Source: Anaerolineae bacterium (lineage in GTDB: Bacteria > Chloroflexota > Anaerolineae > Anaerolineales > UBA4823). From it: a stretch of DNA of 64,000 bases. Under the pieces are notes generated by a model. The model was not told the DNA's origin and made no database searches. It saw only the letters and a list, made by a program, of their open reading frames with translations. The stretch lies in assembly GCA_003130835.1 (NCBI GenBank), contig QEXX01000088.1, positions 1 to 64,000 of the forward strand, in the 5' to 3' direction. The translations under genes and the position numbers were made by a program. This document shows positions 50,497 to 59,445 of this stretch, piece by piece; the first letter of the stretch is position 1, and each line of letters opens with the position of its first letter.

Positions 50497-50702
50497 CCGA
50501 GATACATTGAAGCCACTTCCTGCATTGAGATGAGGTTGCCATCCGCTCGAGTGGATCGTCGCAAGCCATGCGTGAGGAAGGCCTTCTCTTCGTAACTCAG
50601 TTGAATCCCTTTCTCCGCTAAGGCGCCTTCAGGGTCTGTCTGCAGACGCGCAGCAAACTCTGAATCGGTAGAAAGTTGGTAGACGACTTGGGCGAGTGTC
50701 AT
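50487..50702 (-). CDS. 71-aa candidate precursor peptide with Nif11/RiPP-leader-like N-terminus and C-terminal Trp (...SMYLGWR); ComX-like
   Basis: SDSEFAARLQTDPEGALAEKGIQLSYEEKAFL leader pattern; TTGACT-N17-TAAATA promoter and AAGGAGAAAGG SD support expression. Confidence 0.75.
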   Translation of the reverse strand: MTLAQVVYQLSTDSEFAARLQTDPEGALAEKGIQLSYEEKAFLTHGLRRSTRADGNLISMQEVASMYLGWR

Positions 50703-50753
50703 TTTACCTTTCTCCTTGAATAAAGATATAATATGGTTTGAAATAACAATTTC

Positions 50754-50782
50754 TATTTACCATAAATTGGAGTAAAAGTCAA
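50754..50782 (-). promoter_or_regulatory. Promoter of precursor peptide: TTGACT-N17-TAAATA
   Basis: Read on minus strand; 17-bp spacer. Confidence 0.7.
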
Positions 50783-50789
50783 GTATTTT

Positions 50790-50803
50790 CCCTAAATATA
50801 GGG
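50790..50803. promoter_or_regulatory. Dyad CCCTA-AATA-TAGGG just upstream of the precursor -35
   Basis: 5-bp inverted arms; 7 bp upstream of the TTGACT box. Confidence 0.5.
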
Positions 50804-50819
50804 CAAGAAGCATCTACAA

Positions 50820-50835
50820 CCCCAATATATTGGGG
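50820..50835. promoter_or_regulatory. Perfect 16-bp palindrome CCCCAATATATTGGGG
   Basis: Self-reverse-complementary; centre 31 bp from the CCCTAAATATAGGG centre. Confidence 0.6.
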
Positions 50836-50879
50836 GTATAAACAAAATATTTTGCAAACACAGAATTAGGAGCAAGGAT

Positions 50880-51779
50880 ATGTCTCTCGAACGAGTTGTA
50901 ACCATTGACCTCAATTTTTTTGGTTTTCCAGGTGCCATTGCCTCTTACCTCGTGCACCTCCCTCATCAAGCCGTCCTGATTGAACCGGGACCCGCAACCA
51001 CCATTCCCACCCTCAAGCAGACTTTGGCAGATTTGGACCTTACGCCATCTGACATCCGCGATGTGTTTATTACGCATATTCATCTGGATCACGCCGGAGC
51101 AGCGGGGTGGTTGGCAGAGCAGGGCGCAACCATCCACGTTCATCCCAAAGGTGCCCCGCATCTGATCAATCCAGAAAAATTACTGCAAAGTGCCAGCCGG
51201 ATCTACGGGGAATTTATGGATACCCTATGGGGCGAATTCAAGCCGGTGTCCGAGAGCAACATTCACATCCCCCAAGACAACGAGAGGGTATCGATTGATG
51301 GCTTTTCTTTTCAAGTTCTAGACACTCCGGGACATTCCAATCACCATTACTCGATCCTCTTTGAAGGGGTTCTCTTTTCCGGAGATATTGGGGGAATTCG
51401 AGTAGGGAACACTCCTCACATCGAGCTTCCAACTCCACCGCCAGAGTTCAACCCCCAAACGTGGCGGGCTAGCCTTTTGCGCCTGCAGGAATTGGAACTG
51501 CGAGCCATTGCGCCGACCCACTTTGGCATCTATACCGATGTTCAATATCATCTTGACCATCTATTAAGACAATTGGATCAGCTCGAAGAGTGGTTGGAGA
51601 CTCAAATGTCATCTAACCCCTCAATTGAGGAACTAAGTGAGGCTTTAGGGCAGTGGCTTAACGCTCAGGGAAGAAGCCAACTGCCCCAATCTTATCAACC
51701 GTACTTTACCTACCTAAACCCAACTTGGATGAGCGCCGCCGGCATTTACCGCTATTGGCATAAAGTCCGTCAAGCCTGA
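50880..51779 (+). CDS. MBL-fold metallo-hydrolase, divergent from the ComX-like gene
   Basis: VFITHIHLDHAGAAGWLAEQ, DTPGHSNHHYSI, SGDIGGI, PTHFG. Confidence 0.9.
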   Translation: MSLERVVTIDLNFFGFPGAIASYLVHLPHQAVLIEPGPATTIPTLKQTLADLDLTPSDIRDVFITHIHLDHAGAAGWLAEQGATIHVHPKGAPHLINPEKLLQSASRIYGEFMDTLWGEFKPVSESNIHIPQDNERVSIDGFSFQVLDTPGHSNHHYSILFEGVLFSGDIGGIRVGNTPHIELPTPPPEFNPQTWRASLLRLQELELRAIAPTHFGIYTDVQYHLDHLLRQLDQLEEWLETQMSSNPSIEELSEALGQWLNAQGRSQLPQSYQPYFTYLNPTWMSAAGIYRYWHKVRQA

Positions 51780-52822
51780 AAGATTCGATTAAGCTCGTCC
51801 AAAGTCTCCCGTTTCGGTCGTATCTGATCCTCACGCAGCCGATTCAGGGGCGTGTCGGTCAGTTGGTAGATATCCCACATGGACGGTTGATCGGGATCAA
51901 TGTAGATCAAGCCAGTAATTAAGCAGTTGCAACGGTTAGCTTCCTCTAGTACTTTCATCGCAGCTTCTCGATCGGTTGGGTCGTAATCTCTACCTAACTT
52001 CCGTAAAACGATAACAGAACCATCATGCAACTCAACTTCCCTTGTTTCGCCCTCATCGTATTCGAGCAGAATTTCTTCTGCGCGTGGCACATAAGATAAC
52101 TCATGTAAGGCTGTTTCGTGATTCTTTCCCCATGCGTAAGAATGGGTTGCAGTGTCAACGTTGTTAAACGTCACACACGGCGAAATGATGTCCAACACCG
52201 CAACGCCATTGTGGTTTAGTGCAGCTTTGATTAATTCCTTAACCTGTTTCGGATCGCCCGCAAATGAACGAGCCACAAAGGTAGCATGCCCTACCAGTGC
52301 CTCCCAAGCGATATCGATAGGCATATAGGGGTTGATACCATGGGATTTTAGCTCTAAACCTTGATCAGCAGTGGCCGAAAATTGGCCCTTGGTTAAGCCA
52401 TAAACCCCATTGTTCTCTACAATATAGACCAATCGCATATTGCGACGCAATAAGTGTTTGAACTGCCCCATACCAATACTAGCCGTATCTCCATCGCCAC
52501 TAACGCCAATCCCACGCAGCGTATGGTCAGCAAAAAGCGCTCCAGTTGCCAACGAAGGCATTCGCCCATGCAAGCCGTTAAAACCGAACGAACGATTGAG
52601 AAAATAAAATGGACTCTTGCTGGAACAACCAATGCCACTAAACTTAACAATCTCTTCCGGTAGTAAATTAAGCTCGTAGCAAGCAGCAATAATCTGGCTT
52701 GAGATCGAATTGTGACCACATCCCTGGCACAAGGTCGAAGGATTCCCCCGATAATCGGCTTTGGTTAAACCGATAGCGTTTACAACAACTCGGACATCTG
52801 TCGGAGAGGTATGCTCACTCAT
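51770..52822 (-). CDS. 2-oxoacid:ferredoxin oxidoreductase subunit beta
   Basis: LCQGCGHNSISSQIIAACYEL, GIGCSSKSPFYFLN, GDGDTASIGMGQFKHLLRRN (TPP motif), LDIISPCVTFNN. Confidence 0.94.
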   Translation of the reverse strand: MSEHTSPTDVRVVVNAIGLTKADYRGNPSTLCQGCGHNSISSQIIAACYELNLLPEEIVKFSGIGCSSKSPFYFLNRSFGFNGLHGRMPSLATGALFADHTLRGIGVSGDGDTASIGMGQFKHLLRRNMRLVYIVENNGVYGLTKGQFSATADQGLELKSHGINPYMPIDIAWEALVGHATFVARSFAGDPKQVKELIKAALNHNGVAVLDIISPCVTFNNVDTATHSYAWGKNHETALHELSYVPRAEEILLEYDEGETREVELHDGSVIVLRKLGRDYDPTDREAAMKVLEEANRCNCLITGLIYIDPDQPSMWDIYQLTDTPLNRLREDQIRPKRETLDELNRIFQA

Positions 52823-54650
52823 CTTGTTTCTCCTTAAGAAGGATAAAATCGTAGATCTGTTTTGCCGTCAATGGTAACCCATCGGTATAAGCATAGGAAA
52901 TCATCTTCGGCGCTAATTCTGGAAAATGCATTCGTAATAACTGATGCAACTGTCCGTCACGATTCATCTCAATAATATAGTTCCGTTCATATTGAGAACA
53001 AATTTCTTTTACGGTATCCGTAAACGGGTAAGAACGAATGCGAGTAAAATCACTCGCAATGCCTTCATCGTGCAAGAGTGCGCGTGCTTCGCGGATCGCT
53101 GGCTCAGTCGAACCAAAGCTGACCAAATTAATTTGTGCATTGGGCATTTCTTCTACGATCGGTTGAGGTAGCGATGGCTTGAGGGTCTCAAACTTCTTTT
53201 TCAACCGATTGAGCAAGGCATGCCAGTCTTCGGGAGCTTCCGAGTAATTGGCGTATTCATCATGTCCGGTTCCTCGAGTGAAATAAGCTGCTTTAGGATG
53301 TCGATTCCCAATCACAGTTCGATAGGGGACACCATCTCCATCGACATCCAAGTACCGCGCCCATTTTCCATTTAGCCGCTCTAAATCTTCCTCCCACAAT
53401 ACTTTTCCTCGCTGCATAGGGCGGTCCGGATACTCAAAGGGTTTTCCCATCCATTGATTCATGCCAAAATCCAAATCGGATAACACGATCACCGGCGTTT
53501 GATATTGCTCGGCTAGGTCAAAGGCTTTCCAAGCAAACTCAAAGCATTCGTTTACTGAACCCGGCATGAGAATAATATTCTGAGTATCACCATGGCCCAT
53601 AAACGCTACAAAGGTCAGATCACCTTGTGAAGTGCGGGTCGGCAAGCCGGTGCTGGGTCCAACCCGCTGAATGTCCCAAACCACGACTGGAACCTCAGCA
53701 AAATAACCCAAACCGAGGTACTCTGTCATTAAGCTCAAGCCCGGTCCAGAAGTTGAACTCATTGCCCGTAACCCACCCCATCCGGCACCAATTGCCATTC
53801 CAATGGCAGCCAGTTCATCTTCGGCTTGTACCACCACATACGTATTTTTGCCCGTCTCAGGGTCTTTTCGTAATTTCGGTAAATATGTTTGTAGACTCTC
53901 AGCTAAACTGGTCGCCGGCGTGATCGGATACCAAGAGACAAATTGAACGCCACCGTAAATGGCGCCTAAAGCGGCTGCAGTGTTTCCATCGGTAAGGATC
54001 AAACCGGCCGTGGCATTCATTGGCTCCAAGAAATACGGGTCTTTCTTTTCCAGGTTCTCTTTCGCCCACTGCGCCGCCAAAGAAACCACACCAAAGTTAA
54101 TCTCCACCGGTTTAGCCTTGCCCTTAAAGTGAAACTCGAGCGCTTGACGGATTTTGTCTAAATCAATCCCGATCATTTGGGCTAAGATACCCACATAAAC
54201 CATATTTGCCACATAATCTTTTAAGTAAGCTGGGATGTCCACCTGTCGAATGAGTTGCTTCACCGGCATGGGATACGTCACAATGTCCTCGCGCGTGATC
54301 GGTAAGCGAATATCGTCGGCATAAAAGAAAGCCCCACCCGGCTTTAACGAGGCTAAATCTTGGGTGAAAGTTGCCGGATTCATCGAAATCAAAAGATCCG
54401 CCTCGCGTTTGCGCGCCACAAATCCATGTTTGTTGACTCGAATGGTGTACCAGGTAGGTAATCCTTGAATATTTGAGGGAAAGATGTTTTTCCCTGAAAC
54501 CGGAATTCCCATCTTGAAGATGGCACGTAAAATCGCAGCATTAGAAGTCTGCGAACCAGAGCCATTCACAGTAGCGACCGTAATCGAGAAATCATTGATG
54601 ATTTTCGTCCCTGTCTCTATTTGCTCATCCGTAAGAATCTTTGTTTTCAT
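52815..54650 (-). CDS. 2-oxoacid:ferredoxin oxidoreductase subunit alpha (gamma-alpha fused)
   Basis: TVATVNGSGSQTSNAAILRAIFKMGIPVSGKNIFPSNIQGLPTWY, WYPITPATSLAESL, AMSSTSGPGLSLMTEYLGLG. Confidence 0.94.
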   Translation of the reverse strand: MKTKILTDEQIETGTKIINDFSITVATVNGSGSQTSNAAILRAIFKMGIPVSGKNIFPSNIQGLPTWYTIRVNKHGFVARKREADLLISMNPATFTQDLASLKPGGAFFYADDIRLPITREDIVTYPMPVKQLIRQVDIPAYLKDYVANMVYVGILAQMIGIDLDKIRQALEFHFKGKAKPVEINFGVVSLAAQWAKENLEKKDPYFLEPMNATAGLILTDGNTAAALGAIYGGVQFVSWYPITPATSLAESLQTYLPKLRKDPETGKNTYVVVQAEDELAAIGMAIGAGWGGLRAMSSTSGPGLSLMTEYLGLGYFAEVPVVVWDIQRVGPSTGLPTRTSQGDLTFVAFMGHGDTQNIILMPGSVNECFEFAWKAFDLAEQYQTPVIVLSDLDFGMNQWMGKPFEYPDRPMQRGKVLWEEDLERLNGKWARYLDVDGDGVPYRTVIGNRHPKAAYFTRGTGHDEYANYSEAPEDWHALLNRLKKKFETLKPSLPQPIVEEMPNAQINLVSFGSTEPAIREARALLHDEGIASDFTRIRSYPFTDTVKEICSQYERNYIIEMNRDGQLHQLLRMHFPELAPKMISYAYTDGLPLTAKQIYDFILLKEKQDE

Positions 54651-54675
54651 CAAAAACTCCTTAAGTCACTGATCT

Positions 54676-55611
54676 CTATTCGAAATCGGTAAAGTAGAAA
54701 GGTAATCTTTGTAAAGCTTGTCCTAATCGGGTTCCATACCAAAAGATTAGCTTTCCATCAATTTGCTTGATTGCATTTCTTTCCACAGCGGTTACACCAC
54801 AGAATTTCTGCTTCAGATCTTGCACATTGATGCGATCAAAAGGGTAAGGTTCTGAAGGTAACAGGATTAAGTTCGGATTGGCGTGGATAATTGTCTCGGT
54901 GCAAATCTTATCATAACGGGTATCCCTAATCCCTATTTTTTGGTGCTCCGAGAACGCTGGTTGATTCTCTTCCTCAAAGTCATGTCTCCCAAAACAATTT
55001 TTGGCGCCAAAAAGGGATAACAAGTTGGCTGCGTAAGTTCGATCGTCAAATACCATCCAGACATCCTGACCCTGATTGACCTCATACCAAATCGGGCAGA
55101 AATAGCGGATATCGGGGGAATACTCCTGCCAACTCGAACGCACATATTCCAACAATTGCTCAATTGAGCGCACCTTGAGAAAGGCTTGCTTCGAGCGGAA
55201 ACCTTCGGAGAGTTGATAAAGAAACCAAATTGTCTCATCAACCGTTGTTGGAAAAACAATCCAAACCGGAATCCCTCTCTTTACAAGTTGAAACAAATCG
55301 AGAGGAGAATTTTCTTCCAACCCCGCAATAATAAGATCCGGAGCTAAACGAACTATCCTCTCAATATCGATTGTCGCCGGTCCGCCAACCCGCTCAATCC
55401 GCCTCTCCCCCATTGGTTCGGGGCAATAAGAGGTGATTCCGAGCAGTGCATCCCCAAAACCAAGTTCAATGATGCTTTCTGTAATGGAAGGCACAAGGGA
55501 GACGATTTTCTGCGGGATATAGCTTACCGGCCAGGTAAAGCATTGCTCCAAAGCGGCCGCCATGCCCTCTAGTTGTTTGGTTGAGGCGATCCCTTGACCT
55601 TGTCCACCCAT
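54676..55611 (-). CDS. BtuF-like helical-backbone metal/cobalamin-binding protein without an evident signal peptide
   Basis: IVSLVPSITESIIELGFGDALLGITSYCPEP, RIERVGGPATIDIERIVRLAPDLIIAG; N-terminus not hydrophobic. Confidence 0.75.
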   Translation of the reverse strand: MGGQGQGIASTKQLEGMAAALEQCFTWPVSYIPQKIVSLVPSITESIIELGFGDALLGITSYCPEPMGERRIERVGGPATIDIERIVRLAPDLIIAGLEENSPLDLFQLVKRGIPVWIVFPTTVDETIWFLYQLSEGFRSKQAFLKVRSIEQLLEYVRSSWQEYSPDIRYFCPIWYEVNQGQDVWMVFDDRTYAANLLSLFGAKNCFGRHDFEEENQPAFSEHQKIGIRDTRYDKICTETIIHANPNLILLPSEPYPFDRINVQDLKQKFCGVTAVERNAIKQIDGKLIFWYGTRLGQALQRLPFYFTDFE

Positions 55612-55614
55612 TGT

Positions 55615-56352
55615 CTATCCCAATCTGATGCGACGAAAGGCTTCTTCGTAACGTGGCTGCTCTTCAGTAGTATCCTTTGCGAATCGTTTTTTCATCCGCT
55701 CCCTTAGAGCTGCTTCGTCTGCAATTTGACTCCTGTGGAACAAGATAGCTTGGATCTTCCGTTCCCATAGAGATGTAACATCTAGGATCACATTCGGCTC
55801 TACCGCTAAACTTACCCAGACCTCCCGCACAATATGGGGCTCAAGGCCCTCTTCTAGCAGTTCTGGGAAGTATAGATGATCACGGGCAGCCGGGAAAATA
55901 GCATCCACACACGCTTGGCCTGCAGCACGGTGATCGGGATGATTAATGCGCTCATCTCCAACAAAGAGCAATTGGGGGTCACAGGTGACAACCACATCCG
56001 GCTGTTCCTGGCGAATGACACGCGTAATGGCTTTGCGCAGTTGTAAGTCAGGCACCAGATAGCCATCCGGAAAATCCAAAAAACGCACCTGCTGAACTCC
56101 TAAATGAGATGCAGCCTGCATTTGCTCTTGATGACGAATACCACACAATTGCTCCCCGCTTATCTGTCGATCATGGGTGCCTTTATCCCCACAGGTCAAT
56201 AGACAATACGAAACCTGATGTCCAGCATCTGTCCAGCGAGCAATCGTAGCACCACAGAAAAACTCCGGGTCATCGGGATGGGCTAAAATCACTAAAATTC
56301 GTTGGACGGTTTCCCAACCTTCTGGTTGAAGAATCTTAACCATCGCTTTCAT
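55615..56352 (-). CDS. PIG-L/LmbE family deacetylase
   Basis: ILVILAHPDDPEFFCGATIARWTDAGHQVSYCLLTCGDKG, INHPDHRAAGQACVDA; ATG 56352 after AAGGA. Confidence 0.92.
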   Translation of the reverse strand: MKAMVKILQPEGWETVQRILVILAHPDDPEFFCGATIARWTDAGHQVSYCLLTCGDKGTHDRQISGEQLCGIRHQEQMQAASHLGVQQVRFLDFPDGYLVPDLQLRKAITRVIRQEQPDVVVTCDPQLLFVGDERINHPDHRAAGQACVDAIFPAARDHLYFPELLEEGLEPHIVREVWVSLAVEPNVILDVTSLWERKIQAILFHRSQIADEAALRERMKKRFAKDTTEEQPRYEEAFRRIRLG

Positions 56353-56372
56353 GGATCCTTCTTGATGGGTCT

Positions 56373-57278
56373 TCACTTCCCACAAGCGCACCCCCCGTTT
56401 CCATTGGACTGACAGGGCGATTGGGCTTTCGCCTTCAATGCTTGCAATTCTTCCCAAGGTTCAAGTTGGTTAACCGGAAATTCTTTCTGGATTCCACTTG
56501 GAAACTCAACCACAACGCTTAGTTTCAACGGGTACACATCGACAACTTTTCCCTCACCCTGCGGGGTGACCACCTGTTTGCCGCGTTTTGGTAATTGTTT
56601 GCGTGCCTCAACGTATTGCTCATATTCATAGACCAAGCAGCAACGCAACCGTCCACACATGCCGGTAATCTCTGTGGGGGTGAGCGAAATCCCCTGTTCT
56701 TTTGCCATTTTGATCGAGATCGGGCTGAACTCGGTCAGAAATTGTGAACAGCAACGATTTTCTAAGCCACAAGCCCCAAGTCCCCCCATCAACTTGGCGA
56801 CATCGCGTGGACCAATCAGTCGCCACTCGATATTGACCTTCGGATACATCTTCTGAATGGCATTCCGCAATCGCTTCAAGTCAACTTTTCCCTCCATCTC
56901 ACTACTGTATAAGATAGAGACCTTCTCACCATCAAAGCTGAATTCAGCCGCAACAATTTTCAAGCCGTGATAGCCGAGTTCCTTTGCTTTCTCACGGCAG
57001 TTCACGACGATTTCCATTTCTTTTTTCTGATAAATCTGGCGTAAAACCAGATCGCGTGGGGTTGCTTTTCGTTGGATGGTCTTCCAAGTCCCTTCTGGTG
57101 GAGGAGGTGGATCCGATATAAACGCTATGACCTGTCCCACCTGTCTCCCTCGACTGGTCTCCACGACAGCAAAGTCACCAATCTGGATATCGGGACAGGT
57201 ACTGGCATTAAAGTGGTAAATTTTGCCTGCTTTTTGAAATCGAACACCAACAATTAGAGGTTTCGTCAGGACATCCAT
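56373..57278 (-). CDS. ricT: PSP1/RicT family protein with Cys-rich C-terminus
   Basis: GVRFQKAGKIYHF, VVETSRGRQVGQV, GLGACGLENRCCSQFL, MCGRLRCCLVYEYEQY. Confidence 0.92.
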   Translation of the reverse strand: MDVLTKPLIVGVRFQKAGKIYHFNASTCPDIQIGDFAVVETSRGRQVGQVIAFISDPPPPPEGTWKTIQRKATPRDLVLRQIYQKKEMEIVVNCREKAKELGYHGLKIVAAEFSFDGEKVSILYSSEMEGKVDLKRLRNAIQKMYPKVNIEWRLIGPRDVAKLMGGLGACGLENRCCSQFLTEFSPISIKMAKEQGISLTPTEITGMCGRLRCCLVYEYEQYVEARKQLPKRGKQVVTPQGEGKVVDVYPLKLSVVVEFPSGIQKEFPVNQLEPWEELQALKAKAQSPCQSNGNGGCACGK

Positions 57279-57290
57279 ACCGCTATATTC

Positions 57291-58358
57291 CTAAGCCTTT
57301 AGCGCCGACCCAGTTAGGGCCGCAACGCTGAGCTTGGCTGCGATCTCCTCGCTAATTTGAATTAATGCCTTGGCAACTTGTGAATCGGGCCGGGAAATAA
57401 CCACCGGCACACCATTGTCACCGCTGATACGCACTTCTGGGTCAATAGGCACAGAGCCAATAAATGGAACGCCTGCTTGATCGGCTAACACTTTTCCACC
57501 CCCTGCTCCAAAAATGTCCATCTTCTGACCATCTGGAAGCTCCAGGTAACTCATATTTTCAATCACGCCTAAGACCGGAACTTCCAATTGGCGGAACATT
57601 TCAATGCCCCGCCGTGCATCATCTAAGGAGACTTGCTGTGGCAGGGTTACAATGACACCCCCGCTGAGCGGCAAGGATTGCGATAAACTTAAGGCGGCAT
57701 CGCCTGTACCAGGCGGTAAATCAACCACCAAATAGTCAAGCTCGCCCCAATCGACATCACTCAAGAATTGACGAATTGCGGAATGCAACATTGGGCCGCG
57801 CCAGATGAGGGGTTGATCAGCACGCACTAAAAATCCAATCGACATCAACTTGACCTGATAGGCTGCTGCGGGTAGGATTTTGTTTCCCTTTTGAGGCGGC
57901 AAGCGATTGACCCCCATCATGGTTGGGATGTTCGGGCCGTAAATATCTGCATCCAATAAGCCCACCCGAGCCCCTCGCTGAGCTAAGCAGACTGCTAGGT
58001 TCACTGCTATGGTGCTCTTTCCTACGCCTCCCTTTCCGGAACCCACTGCAATAGCATTCCGAATCGGCAATTCAATTAGAGACCTAACCCGACCATCACT
58101 TGGTACATTGGAGGTCATCTCAATTTTGACCTCTTGGACACCCTTTAGAGCTAAGACAGCTTGACGAGCTTCTTCTTCGATTTTACCGCGCAACGGACAG
58201 GCCGGTGTCGTCAGTTCAATCTTAAAGCTCACCCGCTTACCATCAATTTGGATATCCTTGATCATATTCAAACTAACCAAGTCACGATGCAACTCGGGTT
58301 CTTGCACATGACTGAGTGCTTCTAAAACTGCTTCTTTTGTAATCCTTTGCTCAACCAT
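57291..58358 (-). CDS. Mrp/NBP35 family ATP-binding iron-sulfur carrier
   Basis: N-terminal MIP18-like domain; AIAVGSGKGGVGKSTIAVNLAVCLAQ, LLDADIYGPNIPTMMG, YLVVDLPPGTGDAALSL. Confidence 0.95.
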   Translation of the reverse strand: MVEQRITKEAVLEALSHVQEPELHRDLVSLNMIKDIQIDGKRVSFKIELTTPACPLRGKIEEEARQAVLALKGVQEVKIEMTSNVPSDGRVRSLIELPIRNAIAVGSGKGGVGKSTIAVNLAVCLAQRGARVGLLDADIYGPNIPTMMGVNRLPPQKGNKILPAAAYQVKLMSIGFLVRADQPLIWRGPMLHSAIRQFLSDVDWGELDYLVVDLPPGTGDAALSLSQSLPLSGGVIVTLPQQVSLDDARRGIEMFRQLEVPVLGVIENMSYLELPDGQKMDIFGAGGGKVLADQAGVPFIGSVPIDPEVRISGDNGVPVVISRPDSQVAKALIQISEEIAAKLSVAALTGSALKA

Positions 58359-58455
58359 ATCTGATTTCCTTTTTTTTGATTCATTCCGAACACTTATTGT
58401 CCAAACCGATTAGATGAGGATAGTATTGAACGCTGTACTCTTTCTTTGTTTAGGA

Positions 58456-58785
58456 TCATGATTCCTCTGTTTCTGATGGCATGAGCTGACTTGCCGCTAA
58501 CTCATCCAAAGCCATCTGATAGAGGGCAATCAATTCTTCATCACTGCCTCGAAACTTGCGGATCGTTTGTTTCGAGCATTGTTCACAGCCTTGATGCGCT
58601 CGCCAAGTATCACTATGGCAAGTCATACAATTGGCTAAGCGTGCCATAAACAACACAAATGCCCTGCGTTCCCGATCACCGACCGGTTTATTCGAGATTT
58701 GCTCGATAAACTGTTGCCACTTCTCACCGCGTTGGGTCGCCAAGCATGGTATTAAACGCGGTGGAAACAACAACTCCGTATGCAT
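58456..58785 (-). CDS. Small four-cysteine protein, unknown function
   Basis: NCMTCHSDTWRAHQGCEQCSKQ: two CxxC pairs; lies between mrp and nuoI. Confidence 0.55.
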   Translation of the reverse strand: MHTELLFPPRLIPCLATQRGEKWQQFIEQISNKPVGDRERRAFVLFMARLANCMTCHSDTWRAHQGCEQCSKQTIRKFRGSDEELIALYQMALDELAASQLMPSETEES

Positions 58786-58806
58786 GGATGTGTTGATTCA
58801 AACGCC

Positions 58807-59424
58807 TTAACTCTCGGCAGAAGCTGTTTTCTTAGCTGCCTTTGCCGCTTCCGCTTCAGCACGCAGCGCTTCTTCTCGTTGATAATTGGTCGGACGGATT
58901 GAAGCATAATAGGAGAGCGGCTTACTCAGTTTTTCTTTATTATAAATGTTATGCGTATGTCGGTCGTAAACCGACAATTCGTAGTCATGATCCATCTTGA
59001 TCGCATCAAAGGGGCAATACTCAGCGCAATAGCCGCAGTTCATGCATATATCTACATCGATATAAAATTCCTGCGGCTCAGGCACCGGACGTCCTGTCTT
59101 CGGATCGGTCGTTCGCACAATCCAAATACATTGGGGCGGACAAACCTTTGCGCAGATGCCACACGACGTACAACGGTGAAAAATGCTTCCATCTTCGTTT
59201 TCTTCGTAAACCAAGAATGGGATAAAGCGAAATTCCTCAGGGACAGGAACCTTTTCCTCCGGATATTGGATCGTGAACACGCCACTGGCTTCTTTGCTCA
59301 TGCGATGGCGAATTCCATCTTCAGTATAATACCGCTTACCTAACCACTTGATGTCATCGATATAGGTACCGATAAACCTGCGGAGCGTTACTCCAAGACC
59401 TTTGAGAATGCCTAATCCATCCAT
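58807..59424 (-). CDS. nuoI: NADH-quinone oxidoreductase subunit I (2x[4Fe-4S])
   Basis: CTSCGICAKVCPPQCI, CMNCGYCAEYCPFDAIKMDHDYE. Confidence 0.92.
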   Translation of the reverse strand: MDGLGILKGLGVTLRRFIGTYIDDIKWLGKRYYTEDGIRHRMSKEASGVFTIQYPEEKVPVPEEFRFIPFLVYEENEDGSIFHRCTSCGICAKVCPPQCIWIVRTTDPKTGRPVPEPQEFYIDVDICMNCGYCAEYCPFDAIKMDHDYELSVYDRHTHNIYNKEKLSKPLSYYASIRPTNYQREEALRAEAEAAKAAKKTASAES

Positions 59425-59445
59425 GACACTACTCCACTCCCATCA

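Noticed and set aside
50814-51161. Minus-strand 115-aa ORF overlapping the divergent promoter and MBL gene start
   Set aside because: Antisense to the MBL gene, no domain or SD, crosses the palindromes; probably spurious.
58456-58785. CxxCH as a cytochrome c heme site
   Set aside because: No signal peptide and the second CxxC pair fits a Zn/Fe-S ligand set better.
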